Assembly (NCBI RefSeq): GCF_016881065.1 | Contig: NZ_WXYN01000012.1 | Span: forward strand, 186,001-250,000 | DNA from: Planococcus soli | GTDB lineage: Bacteria > Bacillota > Bacilli > Bacillales_A > Planococcaceae | Length of the DNA: 64,000 nt | Direction of reading: 5' to 3' | Shown: one piece after another, positions 7,820-16,560 of the stretch | Layout of the letters: each line of letters begins with the position of its first letter | How positions within the stretch are numbered: position 1 is the first letter of the stretch | Notes under the pieces: model-generated | Told to the model about the DNA's origin: nothing | Databases searched by the model: none | The model's input: the letters and a program-made list of their open reading frames with translations, nothing else | Program-made: the position numbers and the translations under genes

Positions 7820-8534
7820 CCAGTGTTTTTAATACGTCCATCTTCACTGGCTTCCAGCCTTCGCCGTCTACCCATTCCATGTGGACACGGTATTTTTCGG
7901 ATTCGTCTTTAGACTGCACTGTCGCAATCGATTTCTGCGGACCGCCGCCATTTTTGATCATCATGACATACATATCATTGGCATCAAGGCCTGTTGCATA
8001 GGAAACAGCATTGACTTTTTCGTTCCAATCTACAGAATCCTTCTGGTAAACTGAGACGTGGTCACCTTTTTGCTTCGTGCCGACCGGCTCCCAGCTTGTA
8101 TTGATTACGGTTTCTTCCACGATTGGATCGCTTGAATCTTCACGTGTGATAGTCCCGCCTTTTGTAACGGATCCTTCTTTTTCTTCTTCAGCTTTTTTAG
8201 CTTCTTCAGCTTCTTTTTCGGCTTTTTCTTCTTCAGCTTTTTCTGCCGCTGCTTTTTCTTCATCAGATGCTTCTGCATCTTCTTCTGGTTGTTCTTCAGT
8301 GTCTGCGCTTTCGCCTTCACTGTCTTCAGAACCGCTCGTTTGGTCTTCTGTTTCAGGTGAAATCGTTACTGCCTCAGGATCTTGAGACTGATCGTCCCCT
8401 CCACTAAACAACATGGATACCCCGATAATGAGGATCAATGCAAATACCAAGCCAATCATGATATTCAAAATGGAATTTGATCGATTTTTCTTTTTCTTCA
8501 AACGAGAGGGATACTGTTTTTCTTCGTTAGACAT
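7806..8534 (-). CDS. yrrS: YrrS-like membrane protein (DUF1510)
   Basis: 242 residues: short basic cytosolic end (RLKKKKNRSN), one membrane segment at about residues 25-45 (IMIGLVFALILIIGVSMLF), then an acidic, Glu/Ala/Lys-rich stretch of about 90 residues expected outside the cell, and a folded C-terminal domain from about residue 145 (NTSWEPVGTKQKG to VLKTLEGAY) that marks the DUF1510/YrrS family. In B. subtilis yrrS is next to a penicillin-binding protein gene, which is absent here. Exact role unknown; the charged linker is likely disordered. Confidence 0.88.
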   Translation of the reverse strand: MSNEEKQYPSRLKKKKNRSNSILNIMIGLVFALILIIGVSMLFSGGDDQSQDPEAVTISPETEDQTSGSEDSEGESADTEEQPEEDAEASDEEKAAAEKAEEEKAEKEAEEAKKAEEEKEGSVTKGGTITREDSSDPIVEETVINTSWEPVGTKQKGDHVSVYQKDSVDWNEKVNAVSYATGLDANDMYVMMIKNGGGPQKSIATVQSKDESEKYRVHMEWVDGEGWKPVKMDVLKTLEGAY

Positions 8535-8634
8535 TGGATGTCCCCCTTTCTCAATAGTTTACCATAAATCCAGTATGACAAATTTGACGTTTCAGCGATA
8601 TTTTCGTTTCATTTGGAGTCGAATTAATGAAAAA

Positions 8635-8660
8635 CGGCCATCCTTATAACAGAATGGCCG
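8635..8660 (-). terminator. Terminator after greA
   Basis: Minus-strand stem CGGCCAT with ATGGCCG and a T run after it, just past the greA stop. Confidence 0.8.
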
Positions 8661-8665
8661 CTTGA

Positions 8666-9142
8666 TCACGTAATTGAAAGAATCTTGATTTCCATTTCTC
8701 CGCCTGGTGTCAGCACTTTGACGTTTTCGCCAATTGTGCGGCCAATCATGCTTTTCGCAATCGGAGAATCGTTTGAAATACGGCCCTCTAACGGATCCGC
8801 TTCCGCTGATCCTACGATTGTGTAAGATTCTTTATCGCCATTTGGAACTTCTATGAATGTAACCGTCGTTCCTAAACGAACGATATCTTTGTTTGACTCA
8901 TTTTCATTTATGATAACCGCGTTGCGGATCATCGATTCAAGTGTTGAGATGCGGCCTTCTACAAAAGCCTGATCTTCTTTTGCAGAGTCATACTCAGCGT
9001 TCTCAGATAAATCACCAAAATCACGTGCGATTTTAATTCGTTCAACCACTTCTTTGCGTTTGATTGTTTTCAGAAAGTCCAGTTCATCCTCTAACTTCTG
9101 CTTACCTGCAGCTGTCATTGGAAATTGTTTTTCGTTAGCCAT
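8666..9142 (-). CDS. greA: GreA, transcript cleavage factor
   Basis: Rescues backtracked RNA polymerase by stimulating cleavage of the transcript. 158 residues: N-terminal coiled coil with the acidic tip ([18 protein letters not shown]) and C-terminal FKBP-like domain ending [18 protein letters not shown]. Start at 9142 ([10 protein letters not shown]) has GAAGGAG upstream; the longer frame is not typical. Confidence 0.97.
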   Translation of the reverse strand: MANEKQFPMTAAGKQKLEDELDFLKTIKRKEVVERIKIARDFGDLSENAEYDSAKEDQAFVEGRISTLESMIRNAVIINENESNKDIVRLGTTVTFIEVPNGDKESYTIVGSAEADPLEGRISNDSPIAKSMIGRTIGENVKVLTPGGEMEIKILSIT

Positions 9143-9218
9143 TGTTCCCACTCCTTCAACTGCTGACCTGGATGCCTGCACCCGTCAGTCTTGTCTCATC
9201 ATATTATAATCTGCCAAT

Positions 9219-9842
9219 CTATTCAAGAATTGTTTTGATTTTTGTAACCATCAAGTCGATTGCCACTTCGTTTTGTCCGCCTTCGGGGATGATGACGTCC
9301 GCATAGCGTTTTGTTGGCTCAATAAATTGATTGTGCATCGGACGCACCACTGTCAAGTATTGTTCGATAACAGAATCGATGGTACGTCCCCGTTCGTTGA
9401 TGTCGCGCAGCAAGCGGCGTATGATGCGCAGATCGCCATCAGTATCGACGAATAATTTGATGTCCATCAATTCGCGCAAACGCACATCTTCAAGCACCAA
9501 TATTCCCTCCAGAATGATAACATCTTTTGGTTCAATCAGCACTGTTTCATCTGCACGCGTATGTACAGCATAATTATAAACCGGTTTTTCAATCGGCTGC
9601 CGCTCGAGCAAACTGTTGATATGTTCAATCAGCAGATCCGTATCAAATGCCAGTGGATGGTCATAGTTTGTTTCCAGGCGCTCTTCAAAGGCCAAATGGC
9701 TTTGGTCCTTATAGTAATAATCCTGCTCAATAACCACCACTGAGTTTTCTTTAAACACTTCATAAATGGAATTCGTTACACTCGTTTTCCCCGAGCCCGA
9801 ACCCCCTGCGATCCCAATAACGACCGGCCGTTTTTTAGACAT
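9219..9842 (-). CDS. udk: Udk, uridine kinase
   Basis: Phosphorylates uridine and cytidine in pyrimidine salvage. 207 residues; P-loop [12 protein letters not shown] at the N-terminus, QDYYYKD and NYDHPLAFD in the substrate site, and the lid arginines in [15 protein letters not shown]. Ribosome site GGGAG. Between trmR and greA; the U32 peptidase pair yrrN/yrrO (trhP) found here in B. subtilis is absent. Confidence 0.97.
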   Translation of the reverse strand: MSKKRPVVIGIAGGSGSGKTSVTNSIYEVFKENSVVVIEQDYYYKDQSHLAFEERLETNYDHPLAFDTDLLIEHINSLLERQPIEKPVYNYAVHTRADETVLIEPKDVIILEGILVLEDVRLRELMDIKLFVDTDGDLRIIRRLLRDINERGRTIDSVIEQYLTVVRPMHNQFIEPTKRYADVIIPEGGQNEVAIDLMVTKIKTILE

Positions 9843-9878
9843 GTTATTTAGCTCCCTGCAAACCTCTTTTTGGTGTTT

Positions 9879-10484
9879 TCATTTTTTTCTGCAGATCATG
9901 ATGCCGTCTCCTGATGACAATAATTCCGTGTCATATAGAGGATGATTGAGCATATGCTCCTTAAAAGCTGCCAAATTGCGGATCATCGTCCGCTTTCTTC
10001 TCGGCACTTCCGATAACGGCATATCCGAAAGCCCATGCATGGCCATATTATCACAATATATGATTCCGCCCGTTGCCAAAAGCTCTTCGTACTTGTCGAA
10101 AAATCGTTCATATTGTCCTTTTGCTGCATCGATAAAAATCGCATCATACTGTTTTTTCAGGACAGACAGCGAAAGCTCCAGCGCATCTGCATGGAAAATG
10201 CGAATCCGACCGCCGAATCCTGATTGAGCGATAAATTCAACCGCTTTCTGGTATCTGGTTTCATCGCGTTCAACAGTATCGAGCTCGCTTGCCGGCAAAG
10301 CTTCAGCAATTTTGATTGCTGAAAAACCTATGGCTGCACCGATTTCCAGAATTTGTTTAGGCTGCTGAATTTTTAGCAGCCCCACTAATTCACGGATGCC
10401 CTGATCTTCCATAATCGGTACATGTTCCAAAGCGGCATAAGCCTGAATCGCTCCGAGTGTTGCTGATAATTGGTCGTTCGCCAT
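9879..10484 (-). CDS. trmR: TrmR-type tRNA 5-hydroxyuridine methyltransferase
   Basis: 201-residue SAM-dependent O-methyltransferase of the family that in B. subtilis (YrrM) methylates 5-hydroxyuridine-34 of tRNA. Motif I is LEIGAAIGFSAIKIAEAL, followed by TVERDE, HADALE and FIDAAKGQYERF, the metal-binding region of COMT-like enzymes. The assignment to TrmR rests on synteny with mltG and udk. The usual partners making 5-hydroxyuridine (YrrN/YrrO) are not next to it. Confidence 0.85.
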   Translation of the reverse strand: MANDQLSATLGAIQAYAALEHVPIMEDQGIRELVGLLKIQQPKQILEIGAAIGFSAIKIAEALPASELDTVERDETRYQKAVEFIAQSGFGGRIRIFHADALELSLSVLKKQYDAIFIDAAKGQYERFFDKYEELLATGGIIYCDNMAMHGLSDMPLSEVPRRKRTMIRNLAAFKEHMLNHPLYDTELLSSGDGIMICRKK

Positions 10485-10539
10485 ACTGGAATGCTCCTTT
10501 TCGGTTCAGCAAAAATTACTTCAAATTTTACCATAAAAA

Positions 10540-10567
10540 GAGAAGGAAAGCGAGGTGCTTCCTTCTC
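10540..10567 (-). terminator. Terminator after mltG
   Basis: Minus-strand stem GAGAAGGAAGC with GCTTTCCTTCTC (one unpaired base), followed by TTTTT. It separates mltG from trmR. Confidence 0.8.
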
Positions 10568-10574
10568 GATCGTT

Positions 10575-11699
10575 TTAATTTCCTATATATTCATCGCGGT
10601 TGGTCAAATGTTCTTCGTAGGTTTTAGCAAAATGGTTGACACCGGTCGAATCAGCCAGGAAGTAGAAATAGTCCGTTTCAGCTGGGTCGAGCACTGCTTC
10701 GATTGAAGACCCTCCGGCATTGGCAATAGGTCCAGGCGGCAGCCCTTTATTTTGATAGGTACTGTATGGATGTTCAAATTCGTAATCTGTGTTGAATAAG
10801 CGGTCCTTATGCTCGCCCATTGCGTAGATGACTGTCGGGTCCGTCTGCAGCGGCATATCGTCTTCTATGCGGTTATAAAAGACGCTGGCAATGGTCTGGC
10901 GATCCGATTGCGCTGTCGCTTCTTCTTCCAGCAAGGAAGCGAATGTCAACAGCCAGTGCGGCGACTCGCCAGTCTCCTCAAGCACGGTCTGGTACTGCAT
11001 AACATTAGTCTGGGTTGTATCAAGCATCTGCTCGATCAGCAATTCCAAAGATGGATCTTCTTCGTAAATCGGATAAGTGGCAGGGAACAGGTACCCTTCG
11101 AGTGCATAGCGGACATTTTCACCCAGTATTTCCTCGGTCAATAAATCAGGGTATTGGACCATCAACTCATCCAGATAGGCCGGATCCTGGATTTTCTCCA
11201 AAAACTCTTCAGCTGTGAACGAAGTTTTTTCCGCAATGACATTTTCGGCAATTTCCTCTACTGTCAGTCCTTCCGGAACATTAATCGTAAAGAGCGGCTC
11301 CCGGTATACTTTCCCGGTTTTCAGGCTTTCCGTAATTTCATCCAGAGTCATAGATGGCAGCAAGTCATAAGTGCCTGCTTGAAATTCGGATTCGTTATTG
11401 AATTTCACGTAATATTTGTAGATGCGTGCATCTTCAATGACGCCATTTTCTTCAAGCTGCGCTGCGATGCTGTCCAGGCTCGAACCGATCGGCACTTCAA
11501 CCGTAATGATTTCTTCTGAGTCCGGATCAACCGGCTCCAGTGCGTTGGTGATGTAATTATAAGTTTGAAAGCCAGCGATTCCAATGATGATCAACAGAAT
11601 CAGCGCGACTATTAGTACGATGCGTCGGACGACTCTCACTTCCTTCTTCTTTTCTGTCATTCGTTCAAACATAATATCCTTTTTCGACGGTTTCTCCAC
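10575..11699 (-). CDS. mltG: MltG, endolytic murein transglycosylase
   Basis: Membrane-anchored YceG-family enzyme that cuts nascent glycan strands. About 374 residues: cytosolic basic end, membrane segment (IVLIVALILLIIIGIAGF), LysM-like domain beginning VEVPIGSSLDSIAAQLEENG, then the catalytic domain with the Glu in ASLLEEEA and the motif DPTVIYAMGE and NTYxN-like NKGLPPGPIANAG. The start is chosen as GTG at 11699, with AGGGGGG five bases upstream; the frame is open upstream to 11741 but without a better site. Confidence 0.93.
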   Translation of the reverse strand: MEKPSKKDIMFERMTEKKKEVRVVRRIVLIVALILLIIIGIAGFQTYNYITNALEPVDPDSEEIITVEVPIGSSLDSIAAQLEENGVIEDARIYKYYVKFNNESEFQAGTYDLLPSMTLDEITESLKTGKVYREPLFTINVPEGLTVEEIAENVIAEKTSFTAEEFLEKIQDPAYLDELMVQYPDLLTEEILGENVRYALEGYLFPATYPIYEEDPSLELLIEQMLDTTQTNVMQYQTVLEETGESPHWLLTFASLLEEEATAQSDRQTIASVFYNRIEDDMPLQTDPTVIYAMGEHKDRLFNTDYEFEHPYSTYQNKGLPPGPIANAGGSSIEAVLDPAETDYFYFLADSTGVNHFAKTYEEHLTNRDEYIGN

Positions 11700-11789
11700 G
11701 GGTGCCCCCCCTAGCTTTTCTGCATTACAGAAGTTGGACAAAAATGTTCAACTTCTATCAGTATACAAGAAAATCGCACAAAAGAAAAA

Positions 11790-11814
11790 GACGGAATCAG
11801 CAATCAATTCCGTC
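11790..11814 (-). terminator. Terminator after yrzB
   Basis: Minus-strand stem GACGGAAT with ATTCCGTC, nine-base loop, then TTTTT. It ends the reoM-ruvX-yrzB transcript. Confidence 0.8.
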
Positions 11815-11823
11815 CTCCCATTT

Positions 11824-12132
11824 TTATAGTTCTTCGTTTTCTTCTTCTTCGTCAAGGAACGTGTTCAGCATTTCTTCGATCATGTCCCATTCTGCATCAG
11901 TTTCAACCGGGCGAAGCTCTCCGCCGCCTGCTGTTTCATCTGAGTCTGCATTTTCAGTAAAGGAAGATGCATGAATTTCGATCTCGCCTTCTTCATCTTC
12001 TTCAGCGCCTACCGGGAAATACAAGACGTATGATTTTCCGAAGTCAGCTGATTCAAATGTAAACAATACTTCAAATAATTGTTCGTTGCCGTTTTCATCA
12101 ACGACTGTAATGTGCTCTTGTCCGTGTTCCAT
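11824..12132 (-). CDS. yrzB: YrzB-like protein (DUF1292)
   Basis: 102-residue acidic protein of the DUF1292/YrzB family, recognised by [19 protein letters not shown] and SYVLYFP, with a Glu-rich C-terminus ([17 protein letters not shown]). Function unknown. The start at 12132 has GAGGTG eight bases upstream and lies 13 bases after the ruvX stop; a longer frame would overlap ruvX. Third gene of the conserved reoM-ruvX-yrzB operon. Confidence 0.9.
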   Translation of the reverse strand: MEHGQEHITVVDENGNEQLFEVLFTFESADFGKSYVLYFPVGAEEDEEGEIEIHASSFTENADSDETAGGGELRPVETDAEWDMIEEMLNTFLDEEEENEEL

Positions 12133-12145
12133 TTGCATCACCTCA

Positions 12146-12562
12146 TTATTTTTTAAAATCAAGATAGCCCTGCAAAATCATGATTGCTGCCATCTTGTCG
12201 ATCACTTTTTTGCGGTTTTTGCGGCTGACATCTGCAGAGATCAGCATTTTCTCTGCTGCCGAGGTTGTAAGCCGTTCATCCCATAGGACCACCGGTATAC
12301 TATACGCTTCTTTCAGCAAAGCTGCAAATCTTTCAGATGCTTCAGCGCGCGGCCCGATTGAGTTGTTCATGTTTTTCGGGTAGCCCACAACCGCTTCGGT
12401 CACTTCGTATTGCTTGATCAGTTCGCCAAGGCGAACCATTCCAAATTCTTCGATCGCTTCATTTATTTTGACGGTTTCAATTCCTTGGGCTGTCCAGCCC
12501 ATCGGATCGCTGATTGCGACTCCGATAGTTTTCGAACCGACGTCAAGTCCCATTATGCGCAT
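12146..12562 (-). CDS. ruvX: RuvX/YqgF, pre-16S rRNA processing nuclease family
   Basis: 138-residue RNase H-fold protein. Family members process the 5' end of 16S rRNA. Seen are [23 protein letters not shown] at the N-terminus (catalytic Asp in GLDVG; longer string split here by eye), GYPKNMN, WDERLTT and the C-terminal [13 protein letters not shown] with the last catalytic Asp. Two adjacent ATG codons exist; the second (12562) has the better spacing from GAGGA. The first ATG overlaps the reoM stop. Confidence 0.95.
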   Translation of the reverse strand: MRIMGLDVGSKTIGVAISDPMGWTAQGIETVKINEAIEEFGMVRLGELIKQYEVTEAVVGYPKNMNNSIGPRAEASERFAALLKEAYSIPVVLWDERLTTSAAEKMLISADVSRKNRKKVIDKMAAIMILQGYLDFKK

Positions 12563-12564
12563 CA

Positions 12565-12831
12565 TTATTCCTCGTTATTCTTCTTGATATAAAACTTTAC
12601 AAGCTCTTCCAGAATTTCATCGCGCTCTAGTTTGCGAATCATGTTACGCGCATCCTGGTGGCGAGGAATATAAGCCGGATCACCTGATAATAAATATCCG
12701 ACAATCTGATTGATCGGGTTATAGCCTTTTTCTTCAAGTGCAGCATGAACTTGAAGCATCACTTGCTTCACTTCCTGCTCCATCGACTCATCAGAGGAAT
12801 CGAATTTCATAGTACGATCAAATGAACTCAC
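12565..12831 (-). CDS. reoM: ReoM/IreB regulatory phosphoprotein
   Basis: 88-residue protein of the IreB family (YrzL in B. subtilis, ReoM in Listeria). It controls ClpCP breakdown of MurA and is switched by the PASTA kinase. The phosphorylated Thr is at position 7 in SSFDRTMKF, and the conserved core [17 protein letters not shown] is intact. The start is GTG at 12831, with GAGGTG upstream, giving the family N-terminus; an upstream GTG at 12840 overlaps the ribosome site. Leads the reoM-ruvX-yrzB operon. Confidence 0.94.
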   Translation of the reverse strand: MSSFDRTMKFDSSDESMEQEVKQVMLQVHAALEEKGYNPINQIVGYLLSGDPAYIPRHQDARNMIRKLERDEILEELVKFYIKKNNEE

Positions 12832-12890
12832 GACAAGCACCTCGCTTTCGGATTTTAAATAGCAATAATCGTTTCCGCTGTCTATTTTTC

Positions 12891-12919
12891 ATTATAACCG
12901 ATAGCTCAGATTTATTAAA
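12891..12919 (-). promoter_or_regulatory. Candidate sigma-A promoter for reoM-ruvX-yrzB
   Basis: TTTAAT and TATAAT spaced by 17 bases on the minus strand, about 60 bases before the reoM start, just after the alaS stop. The -35 is weak. Confidence 0.45.
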
Positions 12920-12920
12920 C

Positions 12921-15545
12921 CTATTTCACTAAGCTGTATACCGATTCGAGTGCTGATTCCAGTTTACCGGCATCTTTTGCTCCCGCCATCGCCATGTCCG
13001 GACGGCCGCCGCCTTTTCCGCCGCATAGCTCTGCAACGTGTTTGACGATTTGTCCGGCATGGTAGCTGCCTCCGGCCAAATCTTTCGTGACTCCTGCAGC
13101 CAGCATGACTTTTTCACCGTCTGTTGCGCCGAGAACGATGACTGCCTTGTCGATCTTCGTTTTCAAATCATCCATCATCTGGCGCAGCTGGTTGTTGTCT
13201 TTTGCTTCCACTTTTACAGACAGAACCGTAATGTCCCCAACTTTTTGTGCACTATCCAAAATGCCGGCAGATTGTGCATTGGAAATTTTCGCAAGCAGCG
13301 ATTCGTTTTCACGCTGCAGCGATTTCATTTCAGCCTGGACAGACTGCACTTTCTGAACCATATCTTTTGGCGACGATTTCAGAAGACTTGAAGCCTGCTC
13401 TAAAATTTGTTCGCTGTCTTTTAAGGTGCTGTATGCGCCTTTGCCAGTCACCGCTTCAATTCTGCGGATGCCGGCGCCAATTCCGCCTTCTGAAACGATT
13501 TTGAACAAGCCGATTTCAGAAGTATTGGCAACGTGGACCCCGCCGCACAACTCGAGCGAGTAGCCCCCGATTTCAACCACACGGACAACATCGCCGTATT
13601 TCTCGCCAAACAATGCCATTGCGCCCATCTCTTTTGCTTCCTGCAGATTATGGTAGCCGGTTTGGACTGCAATGCCGTCCCAGACTTTTTCATTGACAAT
13701 TTTTTCAATCGTCTCAAGTTCCTCTTTAGTCACCTGACCGAAATGCGAGAAGTCGAAACGGAGACGGTCTGGACCTACATAAGATCCAGCCTGGTTGACG
13801 TGTGTACCAAGTACATCTTTAAGCGCTTGGTGAAGCAAATGCGTCGCAGTATGGTTTTTCACGGTGTGTCGGCGTTCGGACGCATCCACTTGGGCATGGA
13901 CAGCCGATTTCGTCAATTCGCCTGTTTCTACGCGAACAGAATGCAGGTTCTGGCCATTTGGCGCTTTCTTGACGTCCAATACTGCTGCTTGCACAAAATC
14001 GTTGCTCAATGTTCCGCGGTCGGCAATCTGCCCGCCGCTTTCTGCATAGAATGGCGTTTGATTCAAGATGACTTGAACTTCTTCGCCTTCGTGTGCGCTT
14101 TCTGCCAATTCACCGTCTTTAATGATAAACAGGACCTCGGCATCCGATACCGTTTGGCTATAGCCGATAAATTCGCTGGCTTCTTTGATGCTGCCCAGCA
14201 CTTCAGACTGGGTCTGCATCGAATTGACGTTTTGGCGAGCTTTTCTTGCACGGTCACGCTGCGCTTGCATGGCTGCTTCAAATCCTTGATGGTCGATCGC
14301 CATGCCTTCTTCTTCCGCGTATTCCTCAGTCAGCTCCACGGGGAAGCCGTACGTATCATACAAGCGGAATGCATCTTCACCCGGAATTTCCGAATGTCCA
14401 GCCGCTTTTTGCTTTTCCACAACCGACGATAAAATTGCCAGGCCATCATGAAGCGTTTCATGGAAACGTTCTTCTTCAAGTTTCATGACACGGATAATAA
14501 AGTCCTGCTTGTCGTTCACTTCCGGATAGAAGTTTTTCATGATATCGCCGACAACCGGAACCAATTCGAACAAGAACGGTTTCTCGACGCCCAGTTTTTT
14601 CGCGTAGCGGACAGCCCGGCGCAGCAAGCGGCGCAGAACGTATCCGCGGCCTTCATTCGATGGAAGCGCTCCGTCTCCAATTGCGAACGCCACGGTGCGG
14701 ATATGGTCAGCGATTACTTTGAAAGCCATGTCCATATCGGCATTCTCACCGTATTTTTTGCCGGAAATCTCTTCGGTTTTCCGGATGATTGGAACGAATA
14801 GGTCAGTATCGTAATTGGTGGGTACGTCCTGTACGACAGAAGCCATACGCTCCAAGCCCATGCCTGTATCGATGTTCTGTTTTGGAAGCGGCGTGTAGGT
14901 ATGGTCCGGATTGTGGTTGAACTGTGAAAAGACCAAATTCCAAATTTCCAGGTAGCGGTCATTTTCGCCGCCCGGGTATAGTTCCGGATCGCTCAAGTCA
15001 TTGCCGTAGCTTTCACCGCGGTCATAAAAAATCTCTGAGTTTGGTCCGCTTGGGCCTTCACCGATGTCCCAGAAATTTCCTTCAAGGCGGATGATCCGTT
15101 CAGCCGGTACACCGACTTCGTTCAACCAGATGCCATAAGCTTCTTCGTCTTCCGGGTGGATCGTTACCGATAATTTTTCGGGATCAAAGCCGATCCACTT
15201 GTCTTCAGTCAGGAATTCCCATGCCCAGTGAATCGCTTCGGTCTTAAAATATTCACCGATGGAGAAGTTTCCGAGCATTTCAAAGAATGTATGATGGCGA
15301 GCTGTCTTGCCGACATTTTCAATATCGTTTGTCCGGATTGATTTTTGTGCATTGACGATCCGCGGGTTTTCAGGAATAACACGGCCGTCAAAGTATTTTT
15401 TCAAAGTTGCCACGCCGCTGTTGATCCATAAAAGAGACGGGTCTTCGAAAGGCACAAGCGGCGCACTTGGCTCCTGGTCATGGCCTTTCTCTTTAAAGAA
15501 GTCAAGATATAATTGTCTGATGTCTTCAGCTTTCAAATTCTTCAT
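12921..15545 (-). CDS. alaS: AlaS, alanyl-tRNA synthetase
   Basis: Class II synthetase that charges tRNA-Ala. 874 residues, the usual length. The catalytic core is near the N-terminus ([20 protein letters not shown]), the editing domain has zinc-binding HTATHLLH and the later CGGVHV, and a C-terminal C-Ala/DHHA1 domain includes GGSYHAGQ and [14 protein letters not shown]. The start at 15545 has GAGGAGG upstream and lies just after a T-box terminator. Control is by the leader described separately. Confidence 0.98.
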   Translation of the reverse strand: MKNLKAEDIRQLYLDFFKEKGHDQEPSAPLVPFEDPSLLWINSGVATLKKYFDGRVIPENPRIVNAQKSIRTNDIENVGKTARHHTFFEMLGNFSIGEYFKTEAIHWAWEFLTEDKWIGFDPEKLSVTIHPEDEEAYGIWLNEVGVPAERIIRLEGNFWDIGEGPSGPNSEIFYDRGESYGNDLSDPELYPGGENDRYLEIWNLVFSQFNHNPDHTYTPLPKQNIDTGMGLERMASVVQDVPTNYDTDLFVPIIRKTEEISGKKYGENADMDMAFKVIADHIRTVAFAIGDGALPSNEGRGYVLRRLLRRAVRYAKKLGVEKPFLFELVPVVGDIMKNFYPEVNDKQDFIIRVMKLEEERFHETLHDGLAILSSVVEKQKAAGHSEIPGEDAFRLYDTYGFPVELTEEYAEEEGMAIDHQGFEAAMQAQRDRARKARQNVNSMQTQSEVLGSIKEASEFIGYSQTVSDAEVLFIIKDGELAESAHEGEEVQVILNQTPFYAESGGQIADRGTLSNDFVQAAVLDVKKAPNGQNLHSVRVETGELTKSAVHAQVDASERRHTVKNHTATHLLHQALKDVLGTHVNQAGSYVGPDRLRFDFSHFGQVTKEELETIEKIVNEKVWDGIAVQTGYHNLQEAKEMGAMALFGEKYGDVVRVVEIGGYSLELCGGVHVANTSEIGLFKIVSEGGIGAGIRRIEAVTGKGAYSTLKDSEQILEQASSLLKSSPKDMVQKVQSVQAEMKSLQRENESLLAKISNAQSAGILDSAQKVGDITVLSVKVEAKDNNQLRQMMDDLKTKIDKAVIVLGATDGEKVMLAAGVTKDLAGGSYHAGQIVKHVAELCGGKGGGRPDMAMAGAKDAGKLESALESVYSLVK

Positions 15546-15570
15546 CTGTTTTTCCTCCTCTGCATAATAA

Positions 15571-15807
15571 AAAGCCCTCATCCCAAAAAAGGGACGAAGG
15601 CTTTATTTCGCGGTACCACCCTAGTTACACGGACCATGAAGCTCCGTGTCTCTCGAACACCTTAACGCGGTTCAACGGCAGGGATTAGCTGCACTCCGGA
15701 GTAGCTTTCTAAAATCAGATCTCGTCGGGGCCTTTCAGCCTGGGGCCCTGTTTCTGTCCGGATGCGATTTTATACTGTCTCCATCAATGTATTTGTCTAT
15801 CAGTCTA
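15571..15807 (-). promoter_or_regulatory. T-box riboswitch controlling alaS (specifier GCU)
   Basis: The T-box sequence AGGGTGGTACCGCG is at 15622-15609 and the terminator (AAAGCC with GGCTTT at the ends of a stem, then T run) at 15604-15571. Stem I can be traced: GGAG, then the AGTA loop, then TAAAATC on the 5' side; GATTTTA, then GAAAGCTA, then CTCC on the 3' side. The specifier in the GAA-N-codon-A position is GCT (15705-15703), an Ala codon. The bulge reads UGGU, matching a tRNA with A73. Uncharged tRNA-Ala should favour the antiterminator. Confidence 0.93.
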
Positions 15808-15813
15808 ATTTGA

Positions 15814-15842
15814 ATTATAGAAAAAGCTTTGGGTGATGTCAA
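15814..15842 (-). promoter_or_regulatory. Sigma-A promoter of the alaS leader
   Basis: Perfect TTGACA and TATAAT separated by exactly 17 bases on the minus strand, just upstream of the T-box leader. Confidence 0.9.
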
Positions 15843-15885
15843 TAGAAGGACTTTTTATTGTTTCTATATCTTATCTGGTTATTCC

Positions 15886-15991
15886 GCAAAACAACTTCGC
15901 TTTCCTGCGGGCTTGCGCCGAACTAACTCGTGCTAAACACCCGAGTGGATTTCGGCACTTCGCTACTCCGCGGGAGTCTCAGCTGTTTTGC
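15886..15991 (-). repeat. Intergenic palindromic element, copy D
   Basis: About 106 bases bounded by GCAAAACA and TGTTTTGC, which are complementary. On the minus strand it begins with a GACTCCCGCGG block and ends with CCCGCAGGAAAGCG, like the other three copies in the window. With copy A it fills the gap between the alaS promoter and recD2. Confidence 0.7.
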
Positions 15992-16316
15992 TCCATAACC
16001 TATAAGTAGCATGTTAATAATAAAATTAATTTCCCACTAAAGTCTTTTCAAACCAGCAAGTCAACTATCAATTAATTTAACCATCACTGTATTAAATTAC
16101 CTTTAAAGAAAGATTGAAAGACGGCGACTCCGGGAGCAACGAAGCGGCATTAGCCGGAGCTACTAGACTTAACATAGCAAGGGAAGCGGCAACGGTTTGT
16201 AACTGTATTTCCTTACCACTATCAAATACACCCGCTATGAAAAAAAAGAAAGAGCACAGGTTTATATAGCATGCCCGCTAAACTTTGTTATCTTGTTACA
16301 GGGTGCTTGGCGTGCA
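15992..16316. other. Non-coding spacer with a degenerate repeat copy
   Basis: No credible gene. It is A+T-rich except near 16121-16190, where GGCGACTCCGGGAGCA resembles the left block of the palindromic elements and is followed by a GGGAAGCGGC block, suggesting a decayed copy. Confidence 0.5.
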
Positions 16317-16413
16317 GGTGCTCGACTCCTGCGGAATAGTGAGACGACCGAGACCCCGCAGGGAGCGCAGCGACTGAGGAGGCTTGGGCGCGAACCCGCG
16401 GAAAGCGAGCGCC
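16317..16413 (+). repeat. Intergenic palindromic element, copy A
   Basis: A core running from CGACTCCTGCGGAA to CCCGCGGAAAGCG is nearly identical to copy B at 22.6 kb. It is bounded by GGTGCTCG and CGAGCGCC, which pair over eight positions with one G-T. Short reading frames through it are not genes. Confidence 0.75.
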
Positions 16414-16560
16414 GGAACGGAAAGCAGCCACTTTGAGCTTCTTGCTTATTCTGTTCTCCTGGAATACCAATAAAAAAGATCCTTGACTAATGATTAGAAT
16501 GCTTCCGCCTGTAGAAATCTCTTAAACTCAAAACTATATTCTATTATGCAATTTGAAAAC

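Noticed and set aside
8105-8320. Lys-rich 71-residue frame overlapping yrrS
   Set aside because: Shadow of the Glu/Ala/Lys linker of yrrS in another frame.
13533-14432. 299-residue plus-strand frame
   Set aside because: Antisense to the conserved alaS coding region; no family features and no ribosome site.
16288-16470. Short frame across the palindromic element
   Set aside because: Arg/Ala-rich translation of a repeat, no ribosome site; the same repeat occurs in non-coding gaps elsewhere.
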